Assembly (NCBI GenBank): GCA_029210465.1
Contig: JARGDL010000015.1
Span: forward strand, 1 to 64,000
Direction of reading: 5' to 3'
DNA from: Stygiobacter electus
Lineage (GTDB): Bacteria; Bacteroidota; Ignavibacteria; Ignavibacteriales; Melioribacteraceae
Length of the DNA stretch: 64,000 bases
Positions 54,156 through 63,551 of this stretch are shown piece after piece. The translations under genes were made by a program, and so were the position numbers. The notes beneath the pieces were generated by a model that was not told where the DNA came from, made no database searches, and worked only from the letters and a program-made list of their open reading frames with translations. How positions within the stretch are numbered: the stretch's first letter is position 1; each line of letters begins with the position of its first letter.

Positions 54156-54211
54156 GGTTATTACATAAATTTTACAAAGCCGTGGATGGCGAAAGCGTTC
54201 ACGGCTTTTTT
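54127..54211 (+). promoter_or_regulatory. Trp transcription attenuator (pause, antiterminator, terminator)
   Basis: Three alternative pairings are visible. Segment 1:2 joins GGTGGC (54127-54132, within the Trp codons) to GCCATC (54146-54151). Segment 2:3 joins CGCCATCC (54145-54152) to GGATGGCG (54184-54191), perfectly complementary over eight bases. Segment 3:4 is the terminator AAGCCGTG / CACGGCTT with T run. Stalling at the Trp codons would hide segment 1 and favour 2:3, preventing the terminator and letting transcription reach TrpB2. Confidence 0.85.
54177..54211 (+). terminator. Attenuator terminator hairpin upstream of trpB2
   Basis: AAGCCGTG (54177-54184) pairs with CACGGCTT (54200-54207), with GATG/CGTT extending the stem, followed by a run of T to 54211. 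It ends 55 bases before the TrpB2 start codon, so it must be conditional. Confidence 0.88.
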
Positions 54212-54266
54212 ATTGCCTGCCGTGAACCATATATAAATATTTCTCAACAACAAATAAGAGGTTCAC

Positions 54267-55574
54267 ATGTCACAAAACAAAATAATCTTTCTCGATCAAA
54301 AACAAATTCCAACTCATTACTACAATATTATGGCGGATTCACCTGTTCCAATGGATCCACCTTTGCATCCAGCAACAAAACAACCAGCTGGTCCTCAAGA
54401 TTTAGCCGCAATTTTTCCGATGGCATTAATTGAACAAGAAATGTCTAAAGAGAGATTTATTGAAATTCCAGATGAAGTTCGTGATTTATACCGATTAAGC
54501 AGACCAACACCACTAATTCGTGCTGCTAATCTTGAACAAGTACTTGATACACCAGCAAAAATTTATTTCAAATATGAAGGAGCAAATCCAACGGGAAGCC
54601 ATAAAACAAATACATCTTATGCACAAGCTTATTACAATAAAAAAGCAGGTATTAAAAAACTTGTAACTGAAACAGGTGCCGGTCAATGGGGAAGTGCATT
54701 AGCTATGGCTTGTAAACATTTTGATATGGAATGTGAAGTTTTTATGGTAAAAGTTAGTTATAATCAAAAACCATATCGTAAAACTTTTATGAAATTATTT
54801 GGCGCTACTGTTCATGCAAGTCCAACTAATTTAACACAAGCAGGCAGAAATGTTTTAGCTGAAGATCCAGATTCTCCAGGTTCACTTGGTATTGCAATTA
54901 GTGAAGCTATTGAAGTTGCAGTTCAACGTGATGATACAAATTATTCATTAGGAAGTGTTCTCAATCATGTAATGTTACATCAAACAGTTATTGGAGAAGA
55001 AGCAAGATTACAAATGGAAATGGCTGGTGATTATCCTGATGTTGTAATTGGTTGTGCTGGTGGTGGTAGTAATTTCGCAGGTTTATCTTTTCCATTTTTA
55101 AGAGATAAACTTACAGGTGTAAAAAAGGATTTGGAAGTAATTGCAGTTGAACCAGCTTCTTGCCCTTCTTTAACTCAAGGAAAATTTGAATATGATTTTG
55201 GTGATGAAGCACAGATGACACCATTAATCAAAATGTACACTCTTGGTCATAAATTTATTCCGCCAAAAATTCATGCAGGTGGTTTGCGTTATCATGGAAT
55301 GGCGCCAACAATTTCGTTGATGTATAACATTGGTGCTATCTCTGCAAAAGCATATAACCAATTAGAAGTTTTTGATGCCGCAAGAATTTTTGCACAAGCT
55401 GAAGGAATTGTTCCAGCACCAGAAAGTTCGCATGCAATTAAAGAAGCAATTGAACAAGCATTAAAATGTAAAGAAAGTGGTGAGGCTAAAACAATCTTAT
55501 TCAATTTGTCTGGACATGGATTTTTGGATTTGGGTTCTTATGAAATGTATCTTGAGAATGAATTGACTAATTGA
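54267..55574 (+). CDS. trpB2: Tryptophan synthase beta chain, TrpB2 type
   Basis: This 435-residue PLP enzyme of the TrpB-like TrpB2 group has the long N-terminal extension ([30 protein letters not shown]) that distinguishes TrpB2 from TrpB1, the PLP lysine K113 in [28 protein letters not shown] and the phosphate loop CAGGGSNF (265-268). It joins indole and serine to tryptophan; TrpB2 often acts without a tight TrpA partner. No other trp gene is adjacent. AAGAGG precedes the ATG. Control by the upstream Trp attenuator is strongly indicated. Confidence 0.94.
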   Translation: MSQNKIIFLDQKQIPTHYYNIMADSPVPMDPPLHPATKQPAGPQDLAAIFPMALIEQEMSKERFIEIPDEVRDLYRLSRPTPLIRAANLEQVLDTPAKIYFKYEGANPTGSHKTNTSYAQAYYNKKAGIKKLVTETGAGQWGSALAMACKHFDMECEVFMVKVSYNQKPYRKTFMKLFGATVHASPTNLTQAGRNVLAEDPDSPGSLGIAISEAIEVAVQRDDTNYSLGSVLNHVMLHQTVIGEEARLQMEMAGDYPDVVIGCAGGGSNFAGLSFPFLRDKLTGVKKDLEVIAVEPASCPSLTQGKFEYDFGDEAQMTPLIKMYTLGHKFIPPKIHAGGLRYHGMAPTISLMYNIGAISAKAYNQLEVFDAARIFAQAEGIVPAPESSHAIKEAIEQALKCKESGEAKTILFNLSGHGFLDLGSYEMYLENELTN

Positions 55575-55582
55575 TTTTCAAT

Positions 55583-55747
55583 AGAGACTTCTGAAAAATT
55601 GTTTGCAGTCAATTGTGATTATAAAACTGATCCCGACTTTGTCGGGATTGTCGAAGTTTAAAATAAGCAAGACTTGTCTGCGGTAAGCAGGATTGTCATC
55701 TTTCGATAGGCTCAAGATGACATTTGATTAATTTTTCAGATGTCTCT
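55583..55747. repeat. 165-bp inverted-repeat-bounded element (MITE/REP-like)
   Basis: Ends AGAGACTTCTGAAAAATT (55583-55600) and AATTTTTCAGATGTCTCT (55730-55747) are inverted repeats with one mismatch. Inside are a hairpin ATCCCGA / TCGGGAT and the REP-like TGTCATCTT / AAGATGACA hairpin at 55694-55722. The right end recurs at 62862-62913. No coding frame is present. Confidence 0.75.
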
Positions 55748-55759
55748 AATAAACAATGA

Positions 55760-55783
55760 AGGGATGTTCAATTGAACATCCCT
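55760..55783. terminator. Perfect palindrome between convergent genes
   Basis: A 24-base perfect palindrome, core GATGTTCAATTGAACATC, lies between trpB2 and the BNR-repeat gene. It shares the centre GTTCAATTGAAC with the terminator after fba. T runs are weak, so termination is likely but less certain. Confidence 0.65.
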
Positions 55784-55799
55784 ACAACAAAATATAATT

Positions 55800-58700
55800 T
55801 TATTTTAATTCAGGAATTCTTCCCGGCGTCCATGGTGCATTTATTTTTTCTAATTCAGCTTCAATTGATTTCAATTCAACATCATTAATTTTTTTCAACT
55901 GAGAAATTATTGGTTGAATTTCTTCATACAAAGTTTCATAAGCAACATATTGATTCTTTGTAATATTTGAAGTTGAACGTGCAGTAATTGAAATCATATC
56001 GTTTATTCTGCTATTTAATGGAACTGGAACAGGTGGAATTTCTTCACGGCTCGCTTTAGGCGTTGGTCCATTAAACTTGTAAAGAATATCTGCTATTTCT
56101 TTTGATGTTGCTTCTGCACGTTTGAATAAATCATAATTTGCTTTAGATGAATTATTAATTGCTTGTTTAATTGCTTCATATTTCTTTTGCAATTCTTCAG
56201 CTAAACGCAATGCACCTTGAGCAGTTCTTGATAATTCAGCTGCTTTCTGTTGGAACTCAACTACTTTTGCAAAATCATCAGCTGGTAATGATGTATTCTT
56301 TAAAAGTTCTACATTAAATGATTCAGGACCAGCTAATTTCTTTTCTTCACCACGAACAACAATAGACATTGATACAAAATATTTTCCGGGTTTTACAAAA
56401 TAGCCAGATGAACTAAATCTTCCACGGCTACCACCACTTGCAACCGGTTCAAATTTATCCGTTGTAATTGGAGCTAAGCTTTCCATTCTCAAATCCCAAA
56501 CAACTCTATTAATTCCAGAACTTGCCTGCTTTGTTAGTTTTCTAATTACATTATTATTTTCGTCAGTAAATGTAAAAATTAAGTATGGAGCTTTTTCATC
56601 GGTTTCAGCACGTAATTCTTCAAATGTTGGTTGAGGTATTGGTTTTCCGTCTTTGAATAATTCTTTTTCTTTTGCTTGTCTTTGTGCCTTTAATGTTTTT
56701 GGAACATCTTTAATATAATAAGTTATTGTTGCTCCAAATTCTGGATTAGGGGCTTTGAAGTATGTTGAACCTTGACCATATCTTCCACCTTTTTGAACAT
56801 ACATTAAAGCATTTTTAATTGGAAAGATGTGAGATTCTTTTTCAAATAATTCTTTTGTTAAATAACGCAAAGGAGAATAATCATCAAGTATGAAAAAGCC
56901 GCGACCAAATGTTGCAACCACTAAATCTTTTTCTCCTTCATGTATTGTTAAGTCAGTAACTTTAATTTTTGGCAAACCATTTTTTAATTGAATCCATTTT
57001 TCGCCGCCATCAATAGAAAAGAAAACGCCCCATTCAGTTCCAACAAAAAGTAATTTTGGATTTGTTGGATCTTCAACAATTGTATTTACTGCACCATCTT
57101 GTGGAAGATTACTTGCAATTGATTTCCATGTTTTTCCTTTATCTGTGCTTTTTAATAAATATGGTTTGAAGTCATCTCTTTTATGATTATTGAAAGAAGC
57201 ATAAACAACATTTTCATCGAAACGGGAAGGAAGAATATCGCTAACCAATGTAAATTTTGGAACACCAGGAAAATCTTCAATCTTTCTCCAGGTTTTTAAA
57301 TCTTCTGTAACTTGAATTAATCCATCATCAGTACCGGCATAAAGAAGATTTTCTTTTTTTGGTGATTCAGCTAAAGAAACAACTAATCCAAAAAGCGAAG
57401 TACTTACATCTTTAGCAACTGCATCATAACTCCAATATTTTCCCATTACAGGAAAAGAATTGCGATCTGTTTTAGTTGATAAATCATCACTTATTTCTTG
57501 CCATGAATTACCACGATCATCACTTTTGAAAACTTTTTCAGCGGCAATGTATAATCTTGTTGGTGAATGAGGGCTAATAATAAAAGGAGTATCCCAATAC
57601 CATTTGAAAGTTTTTTCACCTTTTGCTGGTTCAGGACGAATATCAACAGTTTCACCGCTTAATTTATCATAACGAACGATATTTCCATATTGCCAAGCAG
57701 AATAAACAATGTTTGGATTTCCAGGTTCTGTTGCTTGGAAAAATCCATCACCGCCAACTGTTACAATCCAATCGCTGTTTACAATTCCATCTGAACTTAA
57801 TGTTCTTGAAGGACCATAAAAACTATTATTATCTTGTGTCCCGCCATAAACATTATAAAAAGGTTTTGCATCATCAACAGAAACGCGATAGAATTGAGTT
57901 ACTGGTAAATTACATTTGAAAAGGAAAGTTTTACCAGTATCGAAAGTTTCATAAACACCACCATCACCACCGATAAGTAAATGATTAGTATCATTTGGAT
58001 CAATCCACAATGCATGATCATCAACATGGCGATTGTCATTACCAAAAACTTTCCAAGTCTTTCCACCATCTTCAGTAAATTGTGTAACAGTTTCTGTTGA
58101 ATAAACTTTATTAACATCTTTTGGGTCGCAATAAATTTCATTGTAGTATTGACCTGATTCATGATGATCACTCATTTTTTCCCAGCTTGCACCACGATTA
58201 GTTGAACGATAAAAACCATTACCATTTTCAGCGGCTTCCATTATTAAATAAACAACATCTGGATTAACAGGAGAAATTGCAATGCCCATTCCACCAATAT
58301 CAACTTTTGGTAAACCATTCATTATCTTTTCCCAGGTAGCACCAGCGTCAGTAGTTTTATAAACAGCAGATTCAGGTCCGCCACCAATTTTTGTAAAGAT
58401 GTGTCTTCTTCTTTGTTCAGAAGTAGCATATAAAACGTTTGAATCACGTGGATCCATAACAACATTATTAACACCAGTATTTTCGGAGATATTCAAAACT
58501 TTATTCCAAGTTTTTCCACCATCTGTTGTTTTATAAAGACCACGATCACCACCTGGTCCCCAAACAGAACCTTCTGCTGCAACATAAACTATGTTAGAAT
58601 TTTTTGGATCAATAACAATTCCACCAATTTGTCGTGAATCTTTTAATCCCATGTGTTTCCAGGTTTTTCCACCATCTAAAGATTTATAAACACCGGTTCC

Positions 58701-59087
58701 ATAACCAAGTGCACGTTGGTGATTATTTTCACCAGTTCCAACCCAAACAACATTTGGATTAGTTGGATCAATTTCAACAACACCAAGTGAATAAGGAAGA
58801 GTGTCTGCAATAGCTTCCCAAGTTGTTCCACTGTTTGTAGTTTTCCATAAATGTCCGCTTGCAGAAGCAACATAATATTCACTATGATTATTTGGATTAA
58901 CAGCAAAGTCAGCAATTCTTCCGCTTGTGAATGCTGGTCCAATTCCTCTAAATTTTAGACCAGCGACTGTTTCACTTGTAAGCAATTCTTTTTCTTTCTT
59001 TTCTGTTGATTTTTCTTTTTGTGCTGGTAAGGTAATTGAGACAAAAAGCAGAATTGAAATAATTACTTTGATGTATTTCATTTTCAC
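55800..59087 (-). CDS. Large exported BNR/VPS10-like beta-propeller protein
   Basis: This 1095-residue protein has a signal peptide (VIISILLFVSITLPAQ), then repeated Asp-box/BNR units (SGTTWEAI, DGGKTWKHM, DGGKTWNKV, GGKTWKVFG, RGNSWQEI, KGKTWKSI) over about 60-780, forming one or two sortilin/xyloglucanase-like propellers. The segment to about 930 is an E-set-like domain (GINRVVWDLRMESLAP, KPGKYFVSMSI) and the C-terminus is helical. Such proteins are annotated as glycosyl hydrolases, but the catalytic aspartates of GH74 are not verified. There is no T9SS tail. Confidence 0.83.
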   Translation of the reverse strand: MKMKYIKVIISILLFVSITLPAQKEKSTEKKEKELLTSETVAGLKFRGIGPAFTSGRIADFAVNPNNHSEYYVASASGHLWKTTNSGTTWEAIADTLPYSLGVVEIDPTNPNVVWVGTGENNHQRALGYGTGVYKSLDGGKTWKHMGLKDSRQIGGIVIDPKNSNIVYVAAEGSVWGPGGDRGLYKTTDGGKTWNKVLNISENTGVNNVVMDPRDSNVLYATSEQRRRHIFTKIGGGPESAVYKTTDAGATWEKIMNGLPKVDIGGMGIAISPVNPDVVYLIMEAAENGNGFYRSTNRGASWEKMSDHHESGQYYNEIYCDPKDVNKVYSTETVTQFTEDGGKTWKVFGNDNRHVDDHALWIDPNDTNHLLIGGDGGVYETFDTGKTFLFKCNLPVTQFYRVSVDDAKPFYNVYGGTQDNNSFYGPSRTLSSDGIVNSDWIVTVGGDGFFQATEPGNPNIVYSAWQYGNIVRYDKLSGETVDIRPEPAKGEKTFKWYWDTPFIISPHSPTRLYIAAEKVFKSDDRGNSWQEISDDLSTKTDRNSFPVMGKYWSYDAVAKDVSTSLFGLVVSLAESPKKENLLYAGTDDGLIQVTEDLKTWRKIEDFPGVPKFTLVSDILPSRFDENVVYASFNNHKRDDFKPYLLKSTDKGKTWKSIASNLPQDGAVNTIVEDPTNPKLLFVGTEWGVFFSIDGGEKWIQLKNGLPKIKVTDLTIHEGEKDLVVATFGRGFFILDDYSPLRYLTKELFEKESHIFPIKNALMYVQKGGRYGQGSTYFKAPNPEFGATITYYIKDVPKTLKAQRQAKEKELFKDGKPIPQPTFEELRAETDEKAPYLIFTFTDENNNVIRKLTKQASSGINRVVWDLRMESLAPITTDKFEPVASGGSRGRFSSSGYFVKPGKYFVSMSIVVRGEEKKLAGPESFNVELLKNTSLPADDFAKVVEFQQKAAELSRTAQGALRLAEELQKKYEAIKQAINNSSKANYDLFKRAEATSKEIADILYKFNGPTPKASREEIPPVPVPLNSRINDMISITARSTSNITKNQYVAYETLYEEIQPIISQLKKINDVELKSIEAELEKINAPWTPGRIPELK

Positions 59088-59164
59088 TCCTTATTATTTT
59101 TTGTGATTTAATAATAGCAAATTGCAAATAATGAAATGTAGGTTCAAGTTAAATGATAAAATAA

Positions 59165-59231
59165 TTAATAAAAAGCGGAAGCAATGATGAACAACTAAGT
59201 TCATCATTTTTGCATTTAAGCAAGCTTCCGT
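59165..59231 (-). terminator. Intrinsic terminator after the tricorn-like protease gene
   Basis: Outer arms CGGAAGC (59176-59182) and GCTTCCG (59224-59230) enclose ATGATGAAC / GTTCATCAT (59084 is not included; 59184-59192 and 59199-59207). On the minus strand the structure is followed by CTTTTTATT, a good terminator run. It lies between the protease and BNR-protein genes, so they are separate units. Confidence 0.75.
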
Positions 59232-59278
59232 TTAAGAAGATATACCAACATTGATACTCTCGCCGAAGGTATATCGAT

Positions 59279-62200
59279 TTATCTCACTTCATATTCAGGT
59301 TGTTTCGGTTCTTTATATGGATTTGTTTTTAATTCATTCATTATCACTTCAACAGCTTTTTCAAGTTGAGGATCAATACCTTTTGCCATTTTTGATGGAT
59401 CATCAATTTGATAAATATCAGGATCAACACCATGTCCTTCTTTAAACCATTTACCATCGGGATCATACATTCTAAATGTTGGAACTGTAACATTACCGCC
59501 ATCAATTAAAGTTGGTGCACCAGTTATTCCAATTAAACCACCCCAAGTTCTTGTTCCTATTAGTTTTCCTAAACTAGCTTTTCTAAAAAAATCTGGAAAA
59601 GCATCACCACCAGAACCACTCCAACCATTAATTAACATTACTTTAGGACCAAAATGAGCAACAGGAGGCCATTGCCAATTTTTACCATCGCGAACTGCCC
59701 AATATGCAAGTGGTTTTCTGTTTAATAGTTCAATGAAACGATCTGGAATTTGTCCACCGTTATTAAATCTTTCATCAATTATTAAAGCATCTTTGTTGAA
59801 TTGTGCATAAAACATTCTAACTAATTCATACTGACCATCAGTAACGCCAGTGCTTGGTACATAAATATAACCAACACGCCCGTTAGTTTTTTCATCAACA
59901 TATTTTCTGTTCTGTTCTATCCACTCCAGGTTACGTAAGCGTGTTTCTGTTGATAAAGTTTGAACGATAATTTTTTTAGCACCATCAAATGTTGGTTTAT
60001 CGTTAATAGTTAATTCAATAGTTTTTTCTGCAAGTCCTTCAAATGCTGAATATGGTGCTTTTGAAATATCAAGTGGTTCATCATTAACGGCAAGAATATA
60101 ATCTCCGGCTTTTACTTTTAATCCAGGTTGTAAGAGTGGAGAACGTATTTCTGTATCCCAAGATGCACCATTAATAATTTTTTTGATTCTGTAAAATCCA
60201 TTTGCAATTTCCCAATCAATTCCAAGATAGCCAACATTTCTTTGTTCTGCATCTTCGGTATCACCACCGCTTCGATAAGTGTGTGATGCGTTTAATTCTG
60301 AAATTAATTCACCAAGAATGTAATTCAAATCCCAACGGGTAACACAAAAATCCACAAGTTTGCCGTAGCGTTCTTTCATTTCTTTCCAATCAACGCCATG
60401 CATATTTTTATCGTAGAAGAAATCTCTTTCAAATCTCCAAACATCATTGAATATTTGTTTCCATTCTTGTTTTGGTTCTACAGTTATTTCCATCATCGAA
60501 GTTGGAATTTTTTTATCAAGTTTTTGATTCTCAGCAATATCAACAATTGAATAATTTCCATTTGAAGCAACAAGAATTTTTTTGCCATCAGCAGAAACTT
60601 CGAATGCATTTGCATCATCAACAATTTTTTTCTCTTCACGTTTTTCTAAATCATAAAAATAAATTGGTTTGTTTTTATCAGATGAACCACTATTGGGCAA
60701 ACGATTATAAATTAATTTTCCTGATATTGCAGCAAGGTGACCATAATTTCCATTTTGAGGTGGAAGAATTACAATTCTATTTTCAAAATTATTAAAATCA
60801 ATTATTGTTTCTTTTGGTTTGTCATTTTTCTTTTCATCTTTTGACGCTTCTTTTTTTGAATCATCCTTTTTGGGTTCTTCTTTTTTTACCTCATCTTTTT
60901 TAATTGATGTTGTATCATTCTTTGGAGCCAAAGGTGAAAGTATATTTTCATTTAAAGTAACTAATGCTAACTTTGTTGCGTTAGCATAAACAAATGAATT
61001 ATCAAAGTCGCTGTAAATTGGTGAAAAATTTCTGTCTGTTAAAAAATAAAGATATTTACCATCGGGATCGAAAACTGGTTCTGTGTCTTTATAAAATCCA
61101 GAAGTTGCTTGAGTAACTTTTTGTTCTTTAACATCATATATAAAAATTGCACTGCTTCTGTTATCAAGATCATTTTGATAAGCAAGCCAGCGGCTATCTG
61201 AAGACCAGCTTGGTTTAAATGATGCTAAATTTCCCTGATACCAATATTTGCCTTTATCAACGTTATAAATTTTATTTTTTTCAATATCATAAATTTTTAT
61301 TTCCATTGCTTTATCAACAAATGCAATCATTTTACTATTTGGCGACCAATATAAATTGTAACGAAAACCTTCACCAAGTGATGTTAATTTTTTTTCTTCA
61401 TTTTGATTTTCTAAATCACGAATTGTTAATTCATATTCGCCGGATTTATCAGACCAATAAGCGATAAATTTTCCATTTGGTGACCAAGCGGGATAACGTT
61501 CTGCAACTCCAGATGATTTTGTTAAATTAATAACTGCACCATTTTCTGCTGGAAGATTAAAAACTTCTCCACGTGCTTCGAAAGCAGCACGCTTACCATC
61601 TGGTGAAATTGTAAAGCTTTGAATTAGGTTAGAAACTTTTTCAACTTGCGGCATTAATGAAATTGCATCTGTTACGACGTTAACTTTTACTTCACGAAGT
61701 TTTTCATCAGTGAGATTTAATAAATATAATTTTCCACCAGCTTCAAAAACAATTTCATTTGAGCCAAGTGAAGGAAAGTGAATATCGTAATCTGTGAACT
61801 TTGTTATTTGTTTTAATTCTTTTGTATCAAGATTATATGACCAAATATTCATTCTTATTTCAGGACCGCGATCGGAAATAAAATAAATTTTTCTTCCGCT
61901 CCACATTGGTAATTCATCACCAGCAGGATTTTCGATAATATAATCGACAGTTAATTTTTCCAAATCGAAAAGCCAAATATCTGCTGCATCACCTCCGCGA
62001 TAACGTTTCCATGTTCTGAATGATTCTGTTTTGTTTGAATAAATAATTTGTTTGCCATCAGGCGAGAGAGAAGCATGTTCACCATAAGGAATTGGTAATT
62101 TTTCTGGCAAGCCGCCGTTAACTGAAACTTTGTAAAATTGACTAAATCTTTGTTTACCACTTTCTGCGGAAGAGGCAAACAAAATACTTTTACCATCAGG

Positions 62201-62542
62201 ATACCAATCAATTACTCTATCAGGCATTCCATGATTTGTAATTCTTTTTGGAATTCCTCCCGTTGTTGGAATTACGTAAACATCTGTATTGCCGTTGTAA
62301 TTTCCACTAAATGCAACCTGAGTTCCATCAGGGGAAAATTTAGGAAAAACTTCTTGCCCTTTTGGAGAACTAAGTTTTAATGCCGTTCCCCCTTCTTTGG
62401 GTACAATCCATAAATCACCGGCATATGAAAAAACTATATGAGTTTTTGAAACATCTGGATATTGCAGCATTCTTGCATCAATCTGTGCAAAAAGATTAAC
62501 ACAAAAAGAAAATATCAAAACAATTATTGATATTTTTTTCAT
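59279..62542 (-). CDS. Tricorn-like S41 protease with beta-propeller and PDZ
   Basis: This 1087-residue exported protein (signal peptide VLIFSFCVNLFAQ) has N-terminal TolB/WD-type propeller blades (FSPDGTQVAFSGN, WYPDGKSILFAS, WSPNGKFIAYWSDKSG), a highly charged Lys/Asp/Glu linker near 545-580, a PDZ-like region (VKAGDYILAVNDEPLDI) and a C-terminal S41 domain with the nucleophile S977 in WSGSGGDAFPDFF. Tricorn-type enzymes degrade peptides; here probably in the periplasm. A terminator follows it. Confidence 0.9.
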   Translation of the reverse strand: MKKISIIVLIFSFCVNLFAQIDARMLQYPDVSKTHIVFSYAGDLWIVPKEGGTALKLSSPKGQEVFPKFSPDGTQVAFSGNYNGNTDVYVIPTTGGIPKRITNHGMPDRVIDWYPDGKSILFASSAESGKQRFSQFYKVSVNGGLPEKLPIPYGEHASLSPDGKQIIYSNKTESFRTWKRYRGGDAADIWLFDLEKLTVDYIIENPAGDELPMWSGRKIYFISDRGPEIRMNIWSYNLDTKELKQITKFTDYDIHFPSLGSNEIVFEAGGKLYLLNLTDEKLREVKVNVVTDAISLMPQVEKVSNLIQSFTISPDGKRAAFEARGEVFNLPAENGAVINLTKSSGVAERYPAWSPNGKFIAYWSDKSGEYELTIRDLENQNEEKKLTSLGEGFRYNLYWSPNSKMIAFVDKAMEIKIYDIEKNKIYNVDKGKYWYQGNLASFKPSWSSDSRWLAYQNDLDNRSSAIFIYDVKEQKVTQATSGFYKDTEPVFDPDGKYLYFLTDRNFSPIYSDFDNSFVYANATKLALVTLNENILSPLAPKNDTTSIKKDEVKKEEPKKDDSKKEASKDEKKNDKPKETIIDFNNFENRIVILPPQNGNYGHLAAISGKLIYNRLPNSGSSDKNKPIYFYDLEKREEKKIVDDANAFEVSADGKKILVASNGNYSIVDIAENQKLDKKIPTSMMEITVEPKQEWKQIFNDVWRFERDFFYDKNMHGVDWKEMKERYGKLVDFCVTRWDLNYILGELISELNASHTYRSGGDTEDAEQRNVGYLGIDWEIANGFYRIKKIINGASWDTEIRSPLLQPGLKVKAGDYILAVNDEPLDISKAPYSAFEGLAEKTIELTINDKPTFDGAKKIIVQTLSTETRLRNLEWIEQNRKYVDEKTNGRVGYIYVPSTGVTDGQYELVRMFYAQFNKDALIIDERFNNGGQIPDRFIELLNRKPLAYWAVRDGKNWQWPPVAHFGPKVMLINGWSGSGGDAFPDFFRKASLGKLIGTRTWGGLIGITGAPTLIDGGNVTVPTFRMYDPDGKWFKEGHGVDPDIYQIDDPSKMAKGIDPQLEKAVEVIMNELKTNPYKEPKQPEYEVR

Positions 62543-62861
62543 AAGTCACCTTTGAGAGTTTTTATTCATTTATAAAATATTGATTTGTTTTTTAGCAACA
62601 AAAACAAAATTGATGAAAATTAGACGAGGTAAAGTTTGGAAAGTTTGTCTTTAAAAAGTTATTTGAATTAATGGAAAGTAAAAAAAGGTAACACAGAACA
62701 AATTATTTCTTAAAGAAAAATTACCAGATTTAATTTTTTCATAATAACGCAAAATGGTTAACCATTTTGAAGTAATAGCACAAATTGTTGATTTGTTCAT
62801 AGTAACACCAGATTATTGCTTAAAATATAACTCCGGTGTTACCGAAATGCTGAAGAATTAC

Positions 62862-62913
62862 ATGCAGGCAGGCAAGCTCAAGATGACATCTTATTAATTT
62901 TTCAGAAGTCTCT
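62862..62913. repeat. Truncated copy of the inverted-repeat element
   Basis: ATGCAGGCAGGCAAGCTC, AAGATGACATC and AATTTTTCAGAAGTCTCT correspond to the right end of the element at 55583-55747 and the inner part of the repeat at 13423. The left end is not found. Confidence 0.65.
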
Positions 62914-63066
62914 GAATAATTAGTTGTATCAATTAGTATTAATTATTCCAAACTGAAACACTTCTTGAACATTCAATCCATTTTTCCCTCTCAATTATCA
63001 ACTTTTAAATTGGCATTCATATTGAATTATAGGAAGTTAAATAAGCATCCATAAAAAATTAGTGGC

Positions 63067-63131
63067 GGCGGTGATTGAGTCAAATAGTACTTCGGCTGGG
63101 CTATTTGATAAATTATCGCCTTCCTCTTTTT
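63067..63131. ncRNA. Strong orphan stem-loop (terminator or small RNA candidate)
   Basis: GGCGGTGAT (63067-63075) pairs with ATTATCGCC (63112-63120), and TCAAATAG (63080-63088 region) pairs perfectly with CTATTTGA (63101-63108) around a loop with TTCGG. TTCCTCTTTTT follows. No gene reads into it from either side within the window, so it may end a small RNA or be left from a lost gene. Confidence 0.4.
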
Positions 63132-63437
63132 ATTTACTATTTTAGAATAAATAATAAATTCTATTAAAACCATTAATTTCTTTCTTCTGTTTTAGTTGAA
63201 ATCAGATAGAGATTTACAAACTTCATGTTACCTTTTTTATAAAACTCTGCCTTAAAATTAATTCGTTTCTATTTTATACTCTCAATCGTATTTACGAATT
63301 CATTATTTTTGATTAACTAATTTTTAAATCATTAGATTATATTGATTATAAATTTTATTTTTCGGATGTAAAATGAATTGATTCTTAAAAAAGAACAATT
63401 ACATTAAATATTTCATACTACAAAAAGGACTTGATCG

Positions 63438-63533
63438 ATGAGACAGGTACCAAAATCAAATCAACAAATTACTTTCCATATCCTTTCAGTTTATAATTTA
63501 CTTTTCAAAAATTTTTGTTTTCAAAAGTTTTAA
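63438..63533 (+). CDS. Doubtful 31-residue open frame upstream of panB
   Basis: The frame MRQVPKSNQQITFHILSVY ... QKF starts nine bases after AAGGA and ends 18 bases before panB. It has no recognised similarity and may be chance, but its spacing resembles an upstream leader frame. Confidence 0.2.
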   Translation: MRQVPKSNQQITFHILSVYNLLFKNFCFQKF

Positions 63534-63551
63534 TTAATTCATTGGTGCAAA

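Larger units (their letters stand above)
62543..63551. other. One-kilobase intergenic region with several palindromes
   Basis: No gene of normal size is seen. It holds a perfect palindrome AAAATGGTTAACCATTTT (62751-62768), a GTAACACC / GGTGTTAC hairpin (about 62802-62842), a truncated copy of the dispersed repeat, the strong stem-loop at 63067-63131 and a doubtful 31-codon frame. The rest is A+T-rich and unremarkable. Confidence 0.6.

Noticed and set aside
54122-54433. A 103-residue plus-strand frame across the trpB2 leader
   Set aside because: It is out of frame with trpB2, and the region is better explained by the leader peptide and attenuator.
62751-62768. AAAATGGTTAACCATTTT palindrome as an operator
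   Set aside because: It is a perfect 18-base palindrome, but it is single, far from any start codon and A+T-rich, so no regulator site can be argued.
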